A stretch of DNA of 64,000 nucleotides from Corallium rubrum (GCA_964035015.1 OZ036005.1:9927012-9991011); one strand, 5' to 3'; numbered from the stretch's first letter, positions 50,542-61,630 are shown. A program made the numbers and translations. The notes: a model not told the origin generated them from the sequence alone.

Positions 50542-53500
50542 GGCAAAATTTTTGCCAACCTTAAAAAATTCTATCTAAAAATTAAAAACCCAACAATTTA
50601 TACTTGCGTAAACATAATAGGATAGTCAATGTTTTTGCCAACCTGGAATATTTAAACCAAAAAAATACACTTGTTAAAATAAAAGCTATATACAGACAAT
50701 ACTTTGGTCACCCTATCAGTAAAAATAATGCTTATGAAAATCGTCAAAAAGGTGATCTCGTCGAGTCCAAGGAATAGTTTCTCGCTTGTGTTTCACATTG
50801 TGGCTGCCATGGGTTGGCATACGAGCCTTGCCAGTAATGAATTTTAAAGTCATCATCACCAACTTCTAACACTTTTCGGATTTTTTTTGCTGTTTGCGAT
50901 GTTTACAGCAACTAAAATCTCCGTAAGTAAAGAATCGAGAAAAAAATCGTCTTCAGAAACTCCTCGATAATTCGGTGCTTCGTGCTTGATAGTTACCGGT
51001 GTAAATCTATAGACAGGTGACATAAAAAGACCAACACAAATTACTACAATTCACTAGCTAATTATTTAAACTATTGGTTTAACCAAATTTTGTACTTCAG
51101 ATTATTTTTTTCTTGAGTTGAAAAATACTGCAGGCTATAGGTTGTGACAAAGGACGCATAGTTTATCTGTAACTTGTATCTGTATCTCCGTGTATTATAT
51201 ATTTAGTCTATAAATTTTAAGGCAAAGTGTAAAAATATGGAAAGCGTATTCATGCAATAACATTTAGTAACGCAAACAGCTGTTTTAGATATCTTGCCAG
51301 TTTGTTGTATATAGTCTTGTATTTAACGTTTTATAGTAAAAATTAATAAGGTCATCGTGTTGTGAATTTAGGTTATGGTAAATTAGGCATTGATTTAAAC
51401 TAAATCATCCCCAGGTTTTGCAGTATTTTATATTAATATATGTCTATATAGTCACGTTAAATATTTTGTTAGCAATTTCATCGTCGCATGTCTCTAGCCA
51501 GAGGCGATCGGAACTGGTAAGTAAATGTAACAGATGCAGAGAAGCCAGGAAATCACCTAGGAAATGCGCCAATATGTATTCTTTAATCTTAAGATTGCCA
51601 TAATTAGATCGCGCCATTTTGTCGCCTGGCCAGTGGCTATAGGCAAACATACGACAGAAAGTGTCCTATATTGCACAAAACAGCGCAAACTCGTGCAAAC
51701 TGATTACAGCCTTATCCGATCTCATTTCTAATGCAAATTCCTTTTAAAATAACTTGTCAAACTAACTTAGCGTAGTAAATACACCCCTCCTGTGTGTGAT
51801 CGTTTTCGACACCCGTTCAGAAGTTCAGCCGCATTTTGACAAAATTACACTGAACTAATTTGTAGAAGGCAAGCCGTCCGCATATTAAAAGTAATTTGAA
51901 AATGTTATGATTCTTAGTATATGTACACTTTTACACGCTTGCCATTATACAAATGTAATGAAACAATGCACCTTAACTTTGTTTAATTGTAGATTTTGGC
52001 TAATAATTTAATATAAACGGCGAGTCAAATATAAATTCTCCGCGGTATTCGTTATAGCTATAACTATAAGCTGTAGAATTAACATTTATACATGTATATA
52101 CCTGTATGCACTCATTAATATATATGGCGGGTGAGGACTTATCTGTATCACTGAAACCCAGGGAATAATTCGGTGATTCCTCAGAAGAAATCTCACTGCT
52201 GCTAAAAAGATTCGGATTTCCAGTCGTAAAGATATATAATAATATAATTGTACAATGACCAATGTTATACACTTACCATTCGATGTAACTGCAGGTGACG
52301 GTTTATCTGTATCACTGAAGCCCACTGCGTACATCAGTGACGCTTCTTCTGACGAAATTTCACTGCTACTAAAGCCGAGATTCGGAGTCATAGGCGAATA
52401 AGATAGCGGTTTTATTAGAAGAAAAGGTATGATGTTCCGGTGGAGAAGACATCTTCAAATAATACAAACTAAAGTAGGCTAAACTACATTAGACTTTCTT
52501 ACATGGACATGCAGTCTGGTGGACCAAGCTTGCATGCCAAATGTACAATAAGCCAGTGTTAAGGTGGTACTGGAGGCTGAAGTCAACTTCTCCGATCTTA
52601 ACAGTTTTTGGTCTGTTGAAAGATATAGTAACAATAAGTTCGTATGCTAATTTTGACAGCGCTGCTTTATATACTTGTTGAGATTTGTGCGATCAAACTT
52701 TGGTAACTAAGGATGAATGTTCGCGCCAAAACAGCAGATAAAACAGATGGAGGCTGAAAGACGATGCGTTTGTAATTGCTCTCCTACAGCGAGTTTTGAC
52801 AGAATTTACACCTTGAGATTGGTGTTGTGATTTGACATGCAGCGATTTGACACCTTATGCGTCGTTGCTAAGCGAACTGGTTAATCCCGTTCCCGCGCTA
52901 TTTCCCCACACTAAAAATAGGGGTTACAGTGCTTTTTTGTCCATATTTGGGGAGACGTTATAACTATTGACCACTGACCTTTCACCGATGGCTCATCAGA
53001 ACATGGGGGAACGTGTTGGCAAGTCGAAATAGACAAAAATTTAGGTTAAAAAAGCGGTAATTTGAGGTAATATGGCCAAAATTTGATAAATTTTCATCAG
53101 TGTAATGACCTAAACCTCCATATCTCTTTCTCTCTTCAATCGATTTGATCAAAATTTGGCGTGATTGTGCACAAGCCTATAATAAAAAAATAATCTCGGA
53201 GTCCGCCGGAGTCCGCTTCAAAGATTTTGGTTGCGAAGTGTTTGAATATCTGTTATCTTGCCAAATAACGTAATGCGTGTAGGTCAGCGACATTTAATCG
53301 ACTGATTGCGGACTCCGAGATTAAATCTTCGTATTGGTATGAAAAGCAAGTCCTCTTTGTTTCAGTTCATAAATTTCAAAGCAGAAGCCACAATCGACCA
53401 TTAAAAATCGTTAATATGGAGATCAAATTTCATTTCCCCACCCCCCCTGAACTCAAAAAATTTTTTAAGTATTTTTTTCGAGTTCTACACCACTAAATGT

Positions 53501-55558
53501 TGTCAAAAACATGTTTAAAAGCGAATTTAAAAAATTTCGATCTCAGCCTCCAGTACTACCTTAATTTGAAGATAAATGCTTATAATTGACACATGTCATG
53601 TCTCCACCCTATAAGTGGTCGAGAGTTCATTGGTCAGTTCAAAGGAACGTGTTACGTTCCGTATTACATATTGCCTATTATCACTATGCTACTGAACAAT
53701 ATACATTCATACGCGATTCTTTATCGGTGGTACACATTGATTCAATTGATAAATTTCATAGCTTCGTTTTGTATATAACTTTCGGTTTTATATTGTTTGC
53801 TGAAGTTATGCCAGGTGGAATAACAAGGTGAGACATACGTACTATCAGTAACGAGGCATAAACTTCGGTAGATTATAAAGTGCAGAAATAGGAGAACGTA
53901 AAGGAGAACCGCGCATAAAGGTAAGCATTTATTTCTTGCGTTTAAATTAAATCATACATAATTTGCTGCTTTAGGTCGCTCTATAACTCTCAAAAAAGTT
54001 ACTGAATTTTGCGATTGCCATTTCAGATTTTCTTATTTCCTTGCGCTATTTGTGCGCTGGCCGCTGGTTATATCCGTTGGTGACAAATTATTTTGAATTA
54101 TGTACGATTGGCTTGAACATGCATTATGCTTGCCTATAGTGTTCGAAGATATCGTTAGAACGGTCAAACCCACTGCCCCACAACATGATTAATAATTAGT
54201 ACATATACATCTGATTTTCACTAAAGGCTTTAATTGATACGCAGTTGTATTTTAACGCAACTGTTCGTCGTTGCGTGGTTCTATAACACATTCTCCATTT
54301 CAACATTTCGTTCTAAATAAAATTAAAAGCAAAGAAAGGGAAGAGACAGTCTCTTGTTTGTGTAGACCATACATGCAGGACAGGAGAAGATTTCAGTTCT
54401 GAACGCAATTAACAAATTCTTCGCAACTCACAGACTCGCATTACATTTAATTATTTATTTTGTTGCAGCGCCGGATTTGCTGCATTAGAAGAACATAGAC
54501 TATAAATACCAACATTGTCATCTGTGTTCTACACGAAAATCAAAAACAAACTGAATTAAATGAACTATGTCATTTTCGAATGAGAATACTTTTTATCGAA
54601 TATCGATCGAGCTGGATAAAAGCCCAAAACTAAAACAGAGTCGAGCGTAAAGTAACATGTAATCTTAGCCTCGAGCTTGTTCTCGCTTGACGATTACGAC
54701 GGATTACGACGATTTTGTCATAAATGTTTTATTACGAAGTCAAAGAAACATCACAAGATAAGAAACCTTCAAATATTTTAGTTTTAATACATGAAATTGA
54801 AAAGATGGCAAACTGCGGGAAAAAAAAATTTTGATAATGAAATACTGACGTTTCGTGGGAAGCCCTTATAATATCAAAAGTATGTCGGCAGTTTACACCT
54901 TTTCATTTTGCTCTATCGAAAACCGGCACTATTTCCTTAAACTAGTCCTTAAAATATAGCTTTCACTTGTCGACCAGTCGTATTCTTACATTGGCAAATG
55001 TATTTCCCCACGCTGTCCTTTTGAACCTGGTGTGAATAACAGCCAAACTTGAGTATATACCAAAATAACACAATTTAACATAGGTATATATATATATATA
55101 TATATAATTACCAGAAATTTGGGACAAGATGGTGGCGCGCGTACGTATTAAGGACCATGCATGAGCACATAATAATTCACTGAAATTTTGCTTAAACGGT
55201 GACATATTTCTTCTTTGCCCGACTCCATCTGACTTCAGCATGGACTATAAGGAACAGTTATAACTAAAAAACATTTGCTTACTTCAACGACAAAGTACTT
55301 CCCTAGCTCGTCTTATTTTTGCGCTGAAAGTGCCACTATCCATAGTGTTGGCCATAGTAATCTTTGTAAACAGGTGCTAGAAATTGGCCAAATTGACAAA
55401 CAACGTTACCGGCGATGCGAAGTGCCCGACTCGCGGTGCATTTGCCATAAGTCAGTCTACTTCGAGAGCACATAAAAGTCCTCATTTGTCCTTAGCATAG
55501 TACTGCCAAAAGCGTTTGAACTTGCTTGATTTCAGTCCTTGTGGTCGTTTACAGGTTG

Positions 55559-55623
<65 letters not shown>

Positions 55624-58600
55624 GCTGACCGAGAGCAGCGGCACAAATGACCCAAATTTCTGGTGATGTATATCATACATACATGCATAAACCCATGCAT
55701 GCATGCATTCGGTGTATACTTGCCATCATGAATATGATTTGGGCAACTAACTATTATGACCCAATCAGTTGTATACAGTCTATTATTAAAAACTAAAAAA
55801 GGAGTGCTGTGTACATGCAGTAAAATATAGTATGCATGGTCAATTAAACACAATGGGTGCATGGAAAATGCAATAGCTGTTTGGCTAAGATGAAAAAAAT
55901 AAATAAATAACAAATCGTCTGATACACCAGTTGACGATGCCGACTGGTTCTTGCCCGATCTCTGTTTCAGAAACCGACTCGCCGCGATTAAAGTTGATAA
56001 TAATATTGAGGCCGAGACGACGCGATAAAATTCCAATAAATGAAGGGGAATTCCAAGTGTATAGATATTAAAATTTGAATACGTAGTTCGTCACAATTAC
56101 CAAAACCGTATATATACAGGAAAAAACCCGACGTTGTACAACAACCATAATTGACTATAGTACTTGACTACTTGTTAAACTTTAAACTGTTAAGCTCTTC
56201 GCATAGCCATAGGTCATTGACTTGTCACAATCACTGAACTTTAATTAAAAAAATACTTTAACCCGAACAAATTAACGCAGAGTACCGCGACTATTGTCAT
56301 ACACTTATACTGTTTCCGTCGTGAGATATTAAAGACAGGAAAGACTGAAATAGTCAGGCTAATCTAATCTCCGCCATCTGTCTGGCGGTCGGTAACCAGT
56401 GTTATATAATCCAGATAAGGTTATAATATATATAGAGGAGAAATACATTAAATATCATGAAATAAATAAAGACAACGTTGTCCGCTTAATACAGGTATTC
56501 GCCGGCAATGTTTACATTGATTTTCAGTGGTACATGTTGGGGTTTATTTAAATAGAGGTGATATTTGTATAGTTAATCTGGGATTCGTTTTGATACTTCG
56601 GGAATTATCCACCTAATTCAGGGCCTCTTAGTACAACGACCAAGGCGACATAAAATATACAAGGCCGCTCATAATATACATGTTTTGACTGTATATGTCA
56701 ACCGTGGCGTGGGGTTGGTGACTTTGTGACTCGGACTGGTCGAATTTTTACTTTTCCATTTTTGTTTAGATGATGTCAGTTTTACGAGTTATTGATGAAA
56801 TCTAATTAATTGAGAGGTATCGCAATCGTGATACTCGTACAATACTTGGGTAACCGTTTTGTCATGCATGCTCTTGAACTACGACTCCGCACCAGTAAAC
56901 GATTTCAACGCGCGGTTCTTAACAACGTCATAAAATCGTACAACTTTAATAATTAGAAACCTTTCAGGCTATAATGATTAGACAATAAACATGATATATA
57001 TTACACAAAATAAGGAAGTAGGGTTACGATTTTCTTCTAGATTGGTTGTGCCAACAATTATATAGTTCCGACACATATTATACTGACGTATTCTTAACAT
57101 TTTTTTATATATCTAATTTAGATGACCAATTCCGCGTCCATATTGCTCAAAAAATATATATATATAGTACGATGTGTATTATTTAAGGCATGCCAATTGA
57201 AAGTGTCAACTGTTAACAAAGCAAAATCGATCTTCTTTATTATGTTTCCCTCCCAAAGATAAAATTTGAAATTGAATAGAAGTTCAGGTTAAATACTGAC
57301 AGAACGTTTTAGAAACTTGGTTTCAGAACTACAGAACTAGCGTCTCGGTTTCTGAGCGTACGAGGCTTTACACAGTTTATCTTATAACGTACGTGGTTTA
57401 CAAGCGACGTAAGCGTAAGCATGATGTACGCAAGCGCAGTAAGCATGCACTTCAAGGTCAATTTAACACTTTGCTTTCCCTAAATTCAAAGGTGTTCATC
57501 TACCTGAAGTGCTTATTGCGCTTGCGTACGTCGTTATATAGTCCCGTCGTTCTAAAGCACGCGCATATTTGATGAGACTGGTGGTCTAGGTTTGGCGTCA
57601 CCGCTCGCAGCGCTCAGCCTAGGCGCCCATGCTAGCGTGCAAATATTAAAACAGCGAAGATAGAGAGCCAGGGACTAGGCTGCTCGCTAGTGAAAACCAG
57701 GCTTAAAGCGTGTTCTTGAGGGAGAACAAATTTCCAAGGGGGAGGACAAATTTCCGAAGGGGGTGACAAATTTCCTAGGAAATATGTCCATGTCCATGCC
57801 GGCTTTTCATGTAAACAGATCTAGAATCTATATATCTAATTCGAACCAATTAGGACTACAAAAAACCCTATTATTAAACCACTGTTTCCCCCGTTTGGTT
57901 TTACCTTTAGGATCAGCTGTTATTGCTGCACTGGAGTTTAAATTAAATAAATGCCGTGTGCCTTCTTCTTACTTCATAATTTTGTCTTTTAATTTATTAG
58001 AGAAATTTAGATGTTTACTTCTAATTTAATTTGCTGTAATTTAGTTTTAACAAAAACTTTTCGATAGACTTAGAGGAATTTTTAACAACCTTATATACTT
58101 CTTATTAGGATTATTTATTGCATTTATTATATTTTGCAGACAAAATTATAGGGTTGCATGGGAAAATTTTTGCCAACCCTATCGTTTCTAACTGTTATAT
58201 TCTGTAGGTTTTGCAGACAAAATTATAGGGTTGGGAAAATTTTTGCCTTTCTAACTGTTGTATTCTATAGATTTGGCACACAAAATTATAGGGTTGGGAA
58301 AATTTTTGCCAACCCTATTATATAGATTTTGCAAACAGAATTATAGGGTAGGGAAAAATTTTTCCAACCCTATCGTTTTTATTAACTGTTATATTCTATA
58401 AATTTTGTAGACAAAATTATAGGGTTGAGAAAATTTTTGCCAACCCTATCGTTTTCCTTAACTGTTATATTCTGTAGATTTTGCAGACAAAACAATAGGG
58501 TTGGAAATGTTTTTGACAACCTTATCGTTTTCATTCACTGTTATATTGCATCAACGTATAAATTTTAAAGAGCATGATCTTAAGTAATTCTGCAGAAAAA

Positions 58601-60338
58601 AACATGTCATAGTTTAGTTGTTATTATATTATCTTATTTTTGCAGCGATTTTTTTTTAGTTCGCATAATACACATAAAGAGATTGAAAAAGTGGCCAATA
58701 AAGTAACAGAACTTTCAAGCATTCAAATAAAACGTGTTTTTTCAGACGTTTCTTTTCGCATATTTTTAAAAATTACCTGATTTTTCAGTATACTTTTAGC
58801 ACTAATCTTATTTTTAAAAAATAATGAACGTTTTTGCGAACAAAAGGGAGGAAAATCGCAAAATTCGACTTAAATACCTCAAAATTAGCACTTTGGAATT
58901 TCACAAAATAGTTTGGAACGCGTTATTGTTATGTGGGAGAAAACAGAAAATCAGTCCTATCTTTGGATTGGTTTAACTGCACAAAACCACACATTGAAGA
59001 TGTAATCAGACTATGCCCCAAGAAAAATTTCCAACGTTTGATTCAGTTTAGGCAAACCAATGGAGTATGACTGATTTGTCGTTTTCTCCCTTGCTCAAAT
59101 TGCATAGTCAATAAGTCAAGAATGGGATAAGATTTGAAAGACATGTAAAAGCCACTTTTCATTATCTTAGGTGTTCTTTCAAATACAATCTTAAAAAACT
59201 GAAGTGAAATTTCGTTTCACCGTTGTTACATGATGCAACGATTTGTAAAATCCGTGTCGCAACGCTATTGCGAGGCAGGTTTCAAGACAGGTTGCTACGT
59301 GTGACACCCCCCTGGTTTTACACCTGTGTCGCTTTCCATTGCGAAACTTTGACGTGCATCCTACTTTGGTGTATCCTTTTACCCCCTCGATCCTTCGCGT
59401 GCCCCCGTTATCCCTACCACCCAAGGTAACTTTGGTGAAACCTGTCTCGCAATGCAAAGCGACACAGGTTCATAAAGGGGGTGTTATCATTGATCTCAAT
59501 ATAAACTGGATTGCTCATCCGGCTCCAAAAATGAAGCCAGCGGAGATGACGAATTGGGAGTACCCAACCTCGTCCCCAGGGCATTTTGCCTCCACGTTGG
59601 GAGGTCGGCGAAAATGGCCCTGGCATCGGCTGGTCGATTCTATAATCGGATTGGCCAGTTTAAAAACTTGATTAATTCAGATACAGTGTAATTTATTCAT
59701 CAAAATATGAATTGCAATAAATCCACTCTGCGAAGTTCATCCAAAGAATTGTAACGATAGCTTTGGTTAAAGTCAAGAACAACATTAGATATATGTTTCT
59801 TCCCGACATTTAAATGTATCCTGGATAATCGTGGGGAGTATCATGATGAATAATGCTAGCCAGTTGCATTTATGGTAAAGGTTCACATGAGTGATTCGGC
59901 AGAGCGTTAAATATTTATTATTTATTATTCATGTATACGTATTATACAAAAACGAAACACAAAGACCGCATAAATTTTCTTGCCAAAACACCCCAAAATT
60001 CTGGATGTCACGTGACCAGCCAATGCCAGGGCCATTTTCGCCGACTCCCAACGTGGAGGCAAAATGCCCTGGGGACGAGGTTGGGAGTACCAAGATGGCC
60101 GCCACGGAAACTTTGTATGTTTTCATAGTACGAAAAGAGCCACATTAAAACAATCTGCTATTGGTATCAAACGAAGAACACTGTACAAGGTTTAGAAGCT
60201 TAGTTTTAGCATTTGTTGGTATTATTAAGCAGTAAAACGTATTATTTCAGTCACAGTTTTTTACTCTGCCCGGTATCAGATATACAACGTCTTTCACGGT
60301 CATAATTTCTTTTGTGTTCTTCATGAATTATTAATGAG

Positions 60339-60399
<61 letters not shown>

Positions 60400-61630
60400 A
60401 GTACAGTACAGTACAGCACAGTACAGTACAGTACAGTACAGTACAGTACAGTACAGTAAAGTACAGTACAGTAGACTTGACTATTGTATTGACTCAACTG
60501 CACTGCACTGCACTGTACTGTACTGTACTGTACTGTACTGTACTGTACTGTACTGTACTGTACTGTACTGTACTGTACTGTACTGTACTGTACTCTACTC
60601 TACTCTACTCTACTGCACTATACTGTACTGTATTGAATGGCATGACTCTGGATCATTAATAACATCAGCTGTGGCTGTTTCCATATTATTGTTTACCATC
60701 AGTACTACCGAGGACGTCATGCTTTTGTGAATCCAAAACTGAGCAAAACTTGAAGCTAAATGAAAACAGGAGTACTGGAGGCCGTAGCCAGGATGCTAGC
60801 GCTGAAGCCACGAGAAATTTCTAGGACGGTCTGGGGCATGCTCTCCTGGAACGTGTTTGATTTTCTAAGGCTCTGAATCGCTGCCAGCAAATATAAATCA
60901 AGAATAAGCGACTTTTATCCCTAGACTTCTCTCACGTTTCTGTAACGGCTACAGAAATACACAACAAACTACAGAAGCAGAAGTGGGAAGGTATTTCCAT
61001 TTCGACTGTAAGCGAAACTGATGATATATGCAGTGCAAGATAACCGTAATATTGCTCTTACACTAAACCTAAGAAACTGACCGTAATGCTAACTATCCTC
61101 TAAACGAACTCTAACTCTACCTATAACATTCACGCACAGCCTCGCCGGAAAAAAGACTTTTGGTGCTCCGGAAAGTCGTCTGGTTGAAACCGGACCAACC
61201 GTATACCAGTGGCTACGGCCCTGAGTATAGTACTAAGCTCAGAGTTGCCAAGTCAAGAGTACTGTTTTGGCTCTATTTTTAATAATACAACACAGGAATA
61301 CATAATTATATTTTTGGACTATGGAATTTCTGAAGTAAGATATTCAGAGCTATATTATTTGTATATGCTTAGAAAACGATAATCTAGCTTAGTACAGTGT
61401 AGGTCAAATGGATAGTGAGGGTTAATTGCATTTGTCTCTTACCGGGTTTTCAACCTTGATTTTAATTGCTTGACCATAACTCGATGGCAAATACTTAGTA
61501 AACACTCTTTTTTTAGGCATTCCATAAGACAGGCACTACAGACATGGGATACTCTTGGCGATTTTGTACCAAATTCCTGCTTGATAAAATCAACAAATGC
61601 ATTGGATATTTCAGCCAAACCATGCATGGG
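48697..61630 (-). CDS. Putative multi-exon gene of unknown function (gene 2)
   Basis: I do not recognise this gene. Candidate exons, in order of translation, are 61443-61630, 52277-52368, 49894-49969, 49240-49304 and 48697-48776. All are bounded by GT-AG sites, their phases chain without a break, and they total 501 nt (167 codons including the stop). The C-terminal part reads [73 protein letters not shown]. It is amphipathic and helical in look, weakly reminiscent of TPR-like helices. The middle exon is Ser/Glu-rich and the upstream exon Cys-rich. Support comes from phase consistency and from a duplicate of the middle exon that differs mostly at silent sites in its conserved blocks. The 9-kb jump to the upstream exon is the weakest link, further exons may be missing, and the true 5' end may lie off-window. 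Confidence 0.5.
49005..49189. mobile_element. Foldback element in a gene 2 intron
   Basis: ACCTATCGCGAAATAGACGA, ATCGCGC is mirrored by CGCGGGATTCGGTTTATTTC, GCGATAGGT. The arms are about 35 bp. Confidence 0.7.
49240..49304 (-). CDS. Putative gene 2, exon with [15 protein letters not shown]
   Basis: Acceptor GGCACATAG and strong donor ACCGAG/GTGAGT give a 65-nt exon (1+63+1). It reads [21 protein letters not shown]. It joins in frame to both neighbours. Confidence 0.55.
49490..49780. mobile_element. Dispersed TE fragment
   Basis: The motif TTTTCCGGGGGACATACCCC with ATGCAGGAAATGCTATTTCA, GAG resembles text inside the hAT-type element (27.4-28.1 kb) and near 60.8 kb. It probably derives from the same or a related element. 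No intact ORF. Confidence 0.45.
49894..49969 (-). CDS. Putative gene 2, exon with [15 protein letters not shown]
   Basis: A 76-nt exon (2+72+2). The donor AAAAA/GTAAGT is near consensus. The acceptor CCTGCTGGAG follows a pyrimidine-rich tract but has GAG, so the start is less certain. It reads [24 protein letters not shown]. An upstream in-frame TGA limits how far the exon could extend. Confidence 0.5.
50090..50190. mobile_element. Diverged mini-MITE copy
   Basis: TTTTCGTCTGGTTAATGCCA, GATAATTTT matches the core of the 21.3-21.5 kb elements, with altered ends (AGCACTTTAGTA and AGAGTGAAAG). Confidence 0.6.
50220..50420. mobile_element. Dispersed repeat shared (inverted) with 58950-59215
   Basis: AATTTCACTTCAGCTTTTTA, AGATTGTATTTG, then GACTATGCAATTTGAGCAA and GGGAGAAAACGGAAATTCAG are found in reverse order and orientation at 58950-59215. 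Confidence 0.7.
50448..50538. repeat. (TA)n microsatellite
   Basis: A TATATATATATG/TATG prefix, then about 75 bp of pure TA. Confidence 0.97.
50539..51999. other. Interval without a supported gene
   Basis: AT-rich. GGCAAAATTTTTGCCAACCT at 50543 resembles the unit of the 58.1-58.5 kb hairpin array. A plus-strand frame ending at a good donor (GAACTG/GTAAGT near 51516) has no ATG and no recognisable product. It would lie within a gene 2 intron. Confidence 0.5.
52000..52070 (-). CDS. Possible alternative terminal exon of gene 2
   Basis: Acceptor GTTAATTCTACAG followed by 71 nt (2+69). When joined to the phase-1 end of the 52277-52368 exon it reads [23 protein letters not shown], then TAG. The phase match is suggestive but could be chance. 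It would be an alternative to splicing onto 49969. Confidence 0.3.
52102..52201 (-). pseudogene. Tandem duplicate of the gene 2 Ser/Glu-rich exon, donor lost
   Basis: Reads [30 protein letters not shown], against SSEISSEE.......[12 protein letters not shown] in the copy at 52277-52368. Both have a TTTAG acceptor at the same place. Within the conserved blocks the differences are mostly at third positions. The duplicate's boundary has AATGAGTG where the functional copy has AATGGTAAGTG, so the donor is destroyed. A GTATAT donor 12 bp further changes the phase. It is likely a dying or alternatively used exon. Confidence 0.55.
52277..52368 (-). CDS. Putative gene 2, Ser/Glu-rich exon
   Basis: Acceptor TCGGCTTTAG and consensus donor GAATG/GTAAGTG give 92 nt (1+90+1). 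It reads [30 protein letters not shown]. The acidic-Ser cluster resembles a casein-kinase-type phosphosite region (inference). The tandem copy at 52102-52201 suggests protein-level constraint. Confidence 0.5.
52559..53564. mobile_element. TIR element with TTAA-type ends
   Basis: The 22-bp ends (TTAAGGTGGTACTGGAGGCT, GA and the inverted copy at 53543-53564) differ at one base, and both outer tetranucleotides are TTAA. A TTAA target duplication is typical of piggyBac-like elements, though the inner bases are GG rather than CCY. There is no transposase in the 1.0 kb. Confidence 0.7.
53565..55079. other. Interval without a supported gene
   Basis: Plus-strand frames at 53586-53831 end at a good donor (AACAAG/GTGAGA), but two frames are open over the same bases and no domain is visible. 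Otherwise AT-rich with nothing recognised. Confidence 0.45.
55080..55265 (-). repeat. Dispersed repeat copy (MLKSDG family) next to (TA)n
   Basis: TTTTGCTTAAACGGTGACAT, ATTTCTTCTTT and CATCTGACTTCAGCAT match 17281-17425. It is preceded by a short (TA)n and ATTACCAGAAATTTGGGAC, and a CAAATTTCTGGTGATG stretch recurs at 55650. Confidence 0.55.
55558..55620. repeat. (TA)n microsatellite
   Basis: About 60 bp of pure TA. Confidence 0.97.
55621..57539. other. Interval without a supported gene
   Basis: AT-rich. A minus-strand frame near 55930-56036 ([15 protein letters not shown]) looks like a signal peptide but starts at a non-ATG codon without a good acceptor. Near 57405-57535 lies an imperfect inverted pair (AAGCGTAAGCATGATGTACG, CAAGCGCAGTAAG and CTTATTGCGCTTGCGTACGT). 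Confidence 0.45.
57540..57690. mobile_element. Dispersed repeat shared with 21920-22060
   Basis: CCCGTCGTTCTAAA, GATGAGACTGG, TCACCGCTCG, GCGCCCATGCTAG and GACTAGGCTG recur in the same order at 21926-22050. No coding capacity. Confidence 0.65.
58130..58545. repeat. Tandem hairpin minisatellite, about six units of 60-76 bp
   Basis: Each unit reads TTTTGCAGACAAAATTATAG, GGTTGGGAAAATTTTTGCCA, ACCCTATCGTTT, then AACTGTTATATTCTGTAG. Within each unit ATAGGGTTGG and CCAACCCTAT form a hairpin around AAAATTTTTG. Units differ by short deletions. Confidence 0.85.
58546..59560. other. Repeat-derived interval
   Basis: Contains the inverted relative (58950-59215) of the 50220-50420 repeat. GCAACGATTTGTAAAATCCG, GTGTCGC, then CACCCCCCTGGTTTTACACC, TGTGTCGCTTTCCATTGCG has a partial mirror at 59430-59490. 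No gene recognised. Confidence 0.5.
59561..60092. mobile_element. Foldback element with about 75-bp arms
   Basis: GTACCCAACCTCGTCCCCAG, GGCATTTTGCCTCCACGTTG mirrors CAACGTGGAGGCAAAATGCC, CTGGGGACGAGGTTGGGAGT. The ends near 59630 and 60013 contain CCCTGGCATCGGCTGG and CCAGCCAATGCCAGGG. Confidence 0.85.
60340..60640. repeat. (AT)n followed by inverted pentamer arrays (ACAGT)n / (ACTGT)n
   Basis: About 55 bp of AT lead into (GTACA)n at 60396-60473, a 35-bp spacer, then (CTGTA)n at 60513-60605 and CTCTA variants. The second array is the exact reverse complement of the first, so the whole is a large perfect-repeat hairpin. Frames reading YCTVL are artefacts. Confidence 0.93.
60641..61442. other. 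Interval without a supported gene
   Basis: Contains a TE-like stretch near 60780-60890 (AGGACGGTCTGGGGCATGCT, TTTCTAAGGCTCTGAAT) related to 27.5-27.95 kb. Other sequence is AT-rich and unrecognised. Confidence 0.45.
61443..61630 (-). CDS. Putative gene 2, upstream Cys-rich exon (or separate gene exon)
   Basis: Acceptor TGAATCTGACAG and donor CCCG/GTAAGAG give 188 nt (62 codons plus 2). It reads [62 protein letters not shown]. The [20 protein letters not shown] cluster could be metal-binding, but I recognise no family. Its phase-2 end matches the phase-2 start of 52368. A second reading frame ([20 protein letters not shown]) also reaches the same donor, so the frame is not settled. Confidence 0.35.

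Noticed and set aside
51418-51520. Signal-peptide-like plus frame ending at GAACTG/GTAAGT
   Set aside because: It starts at a non-ATG codon and the upstream CCCCAG acceptor does not give a convincing product. It also lies within the putative gene 2 on the other strand.
53586-53831. Plus-strand exon-like frame ending at AACAAG/GTGAGA
   Set aside because: Two frames are open over the same bases, neither shows a family signature, and no partner exon was found.
55930-56036. Signal-anchor-like minus frame ([15 protein letters not shown])
   Set aside because: The first codon is TTG and there is no acceptor upstream. The frame soon runs into low-complexity (TA)n.
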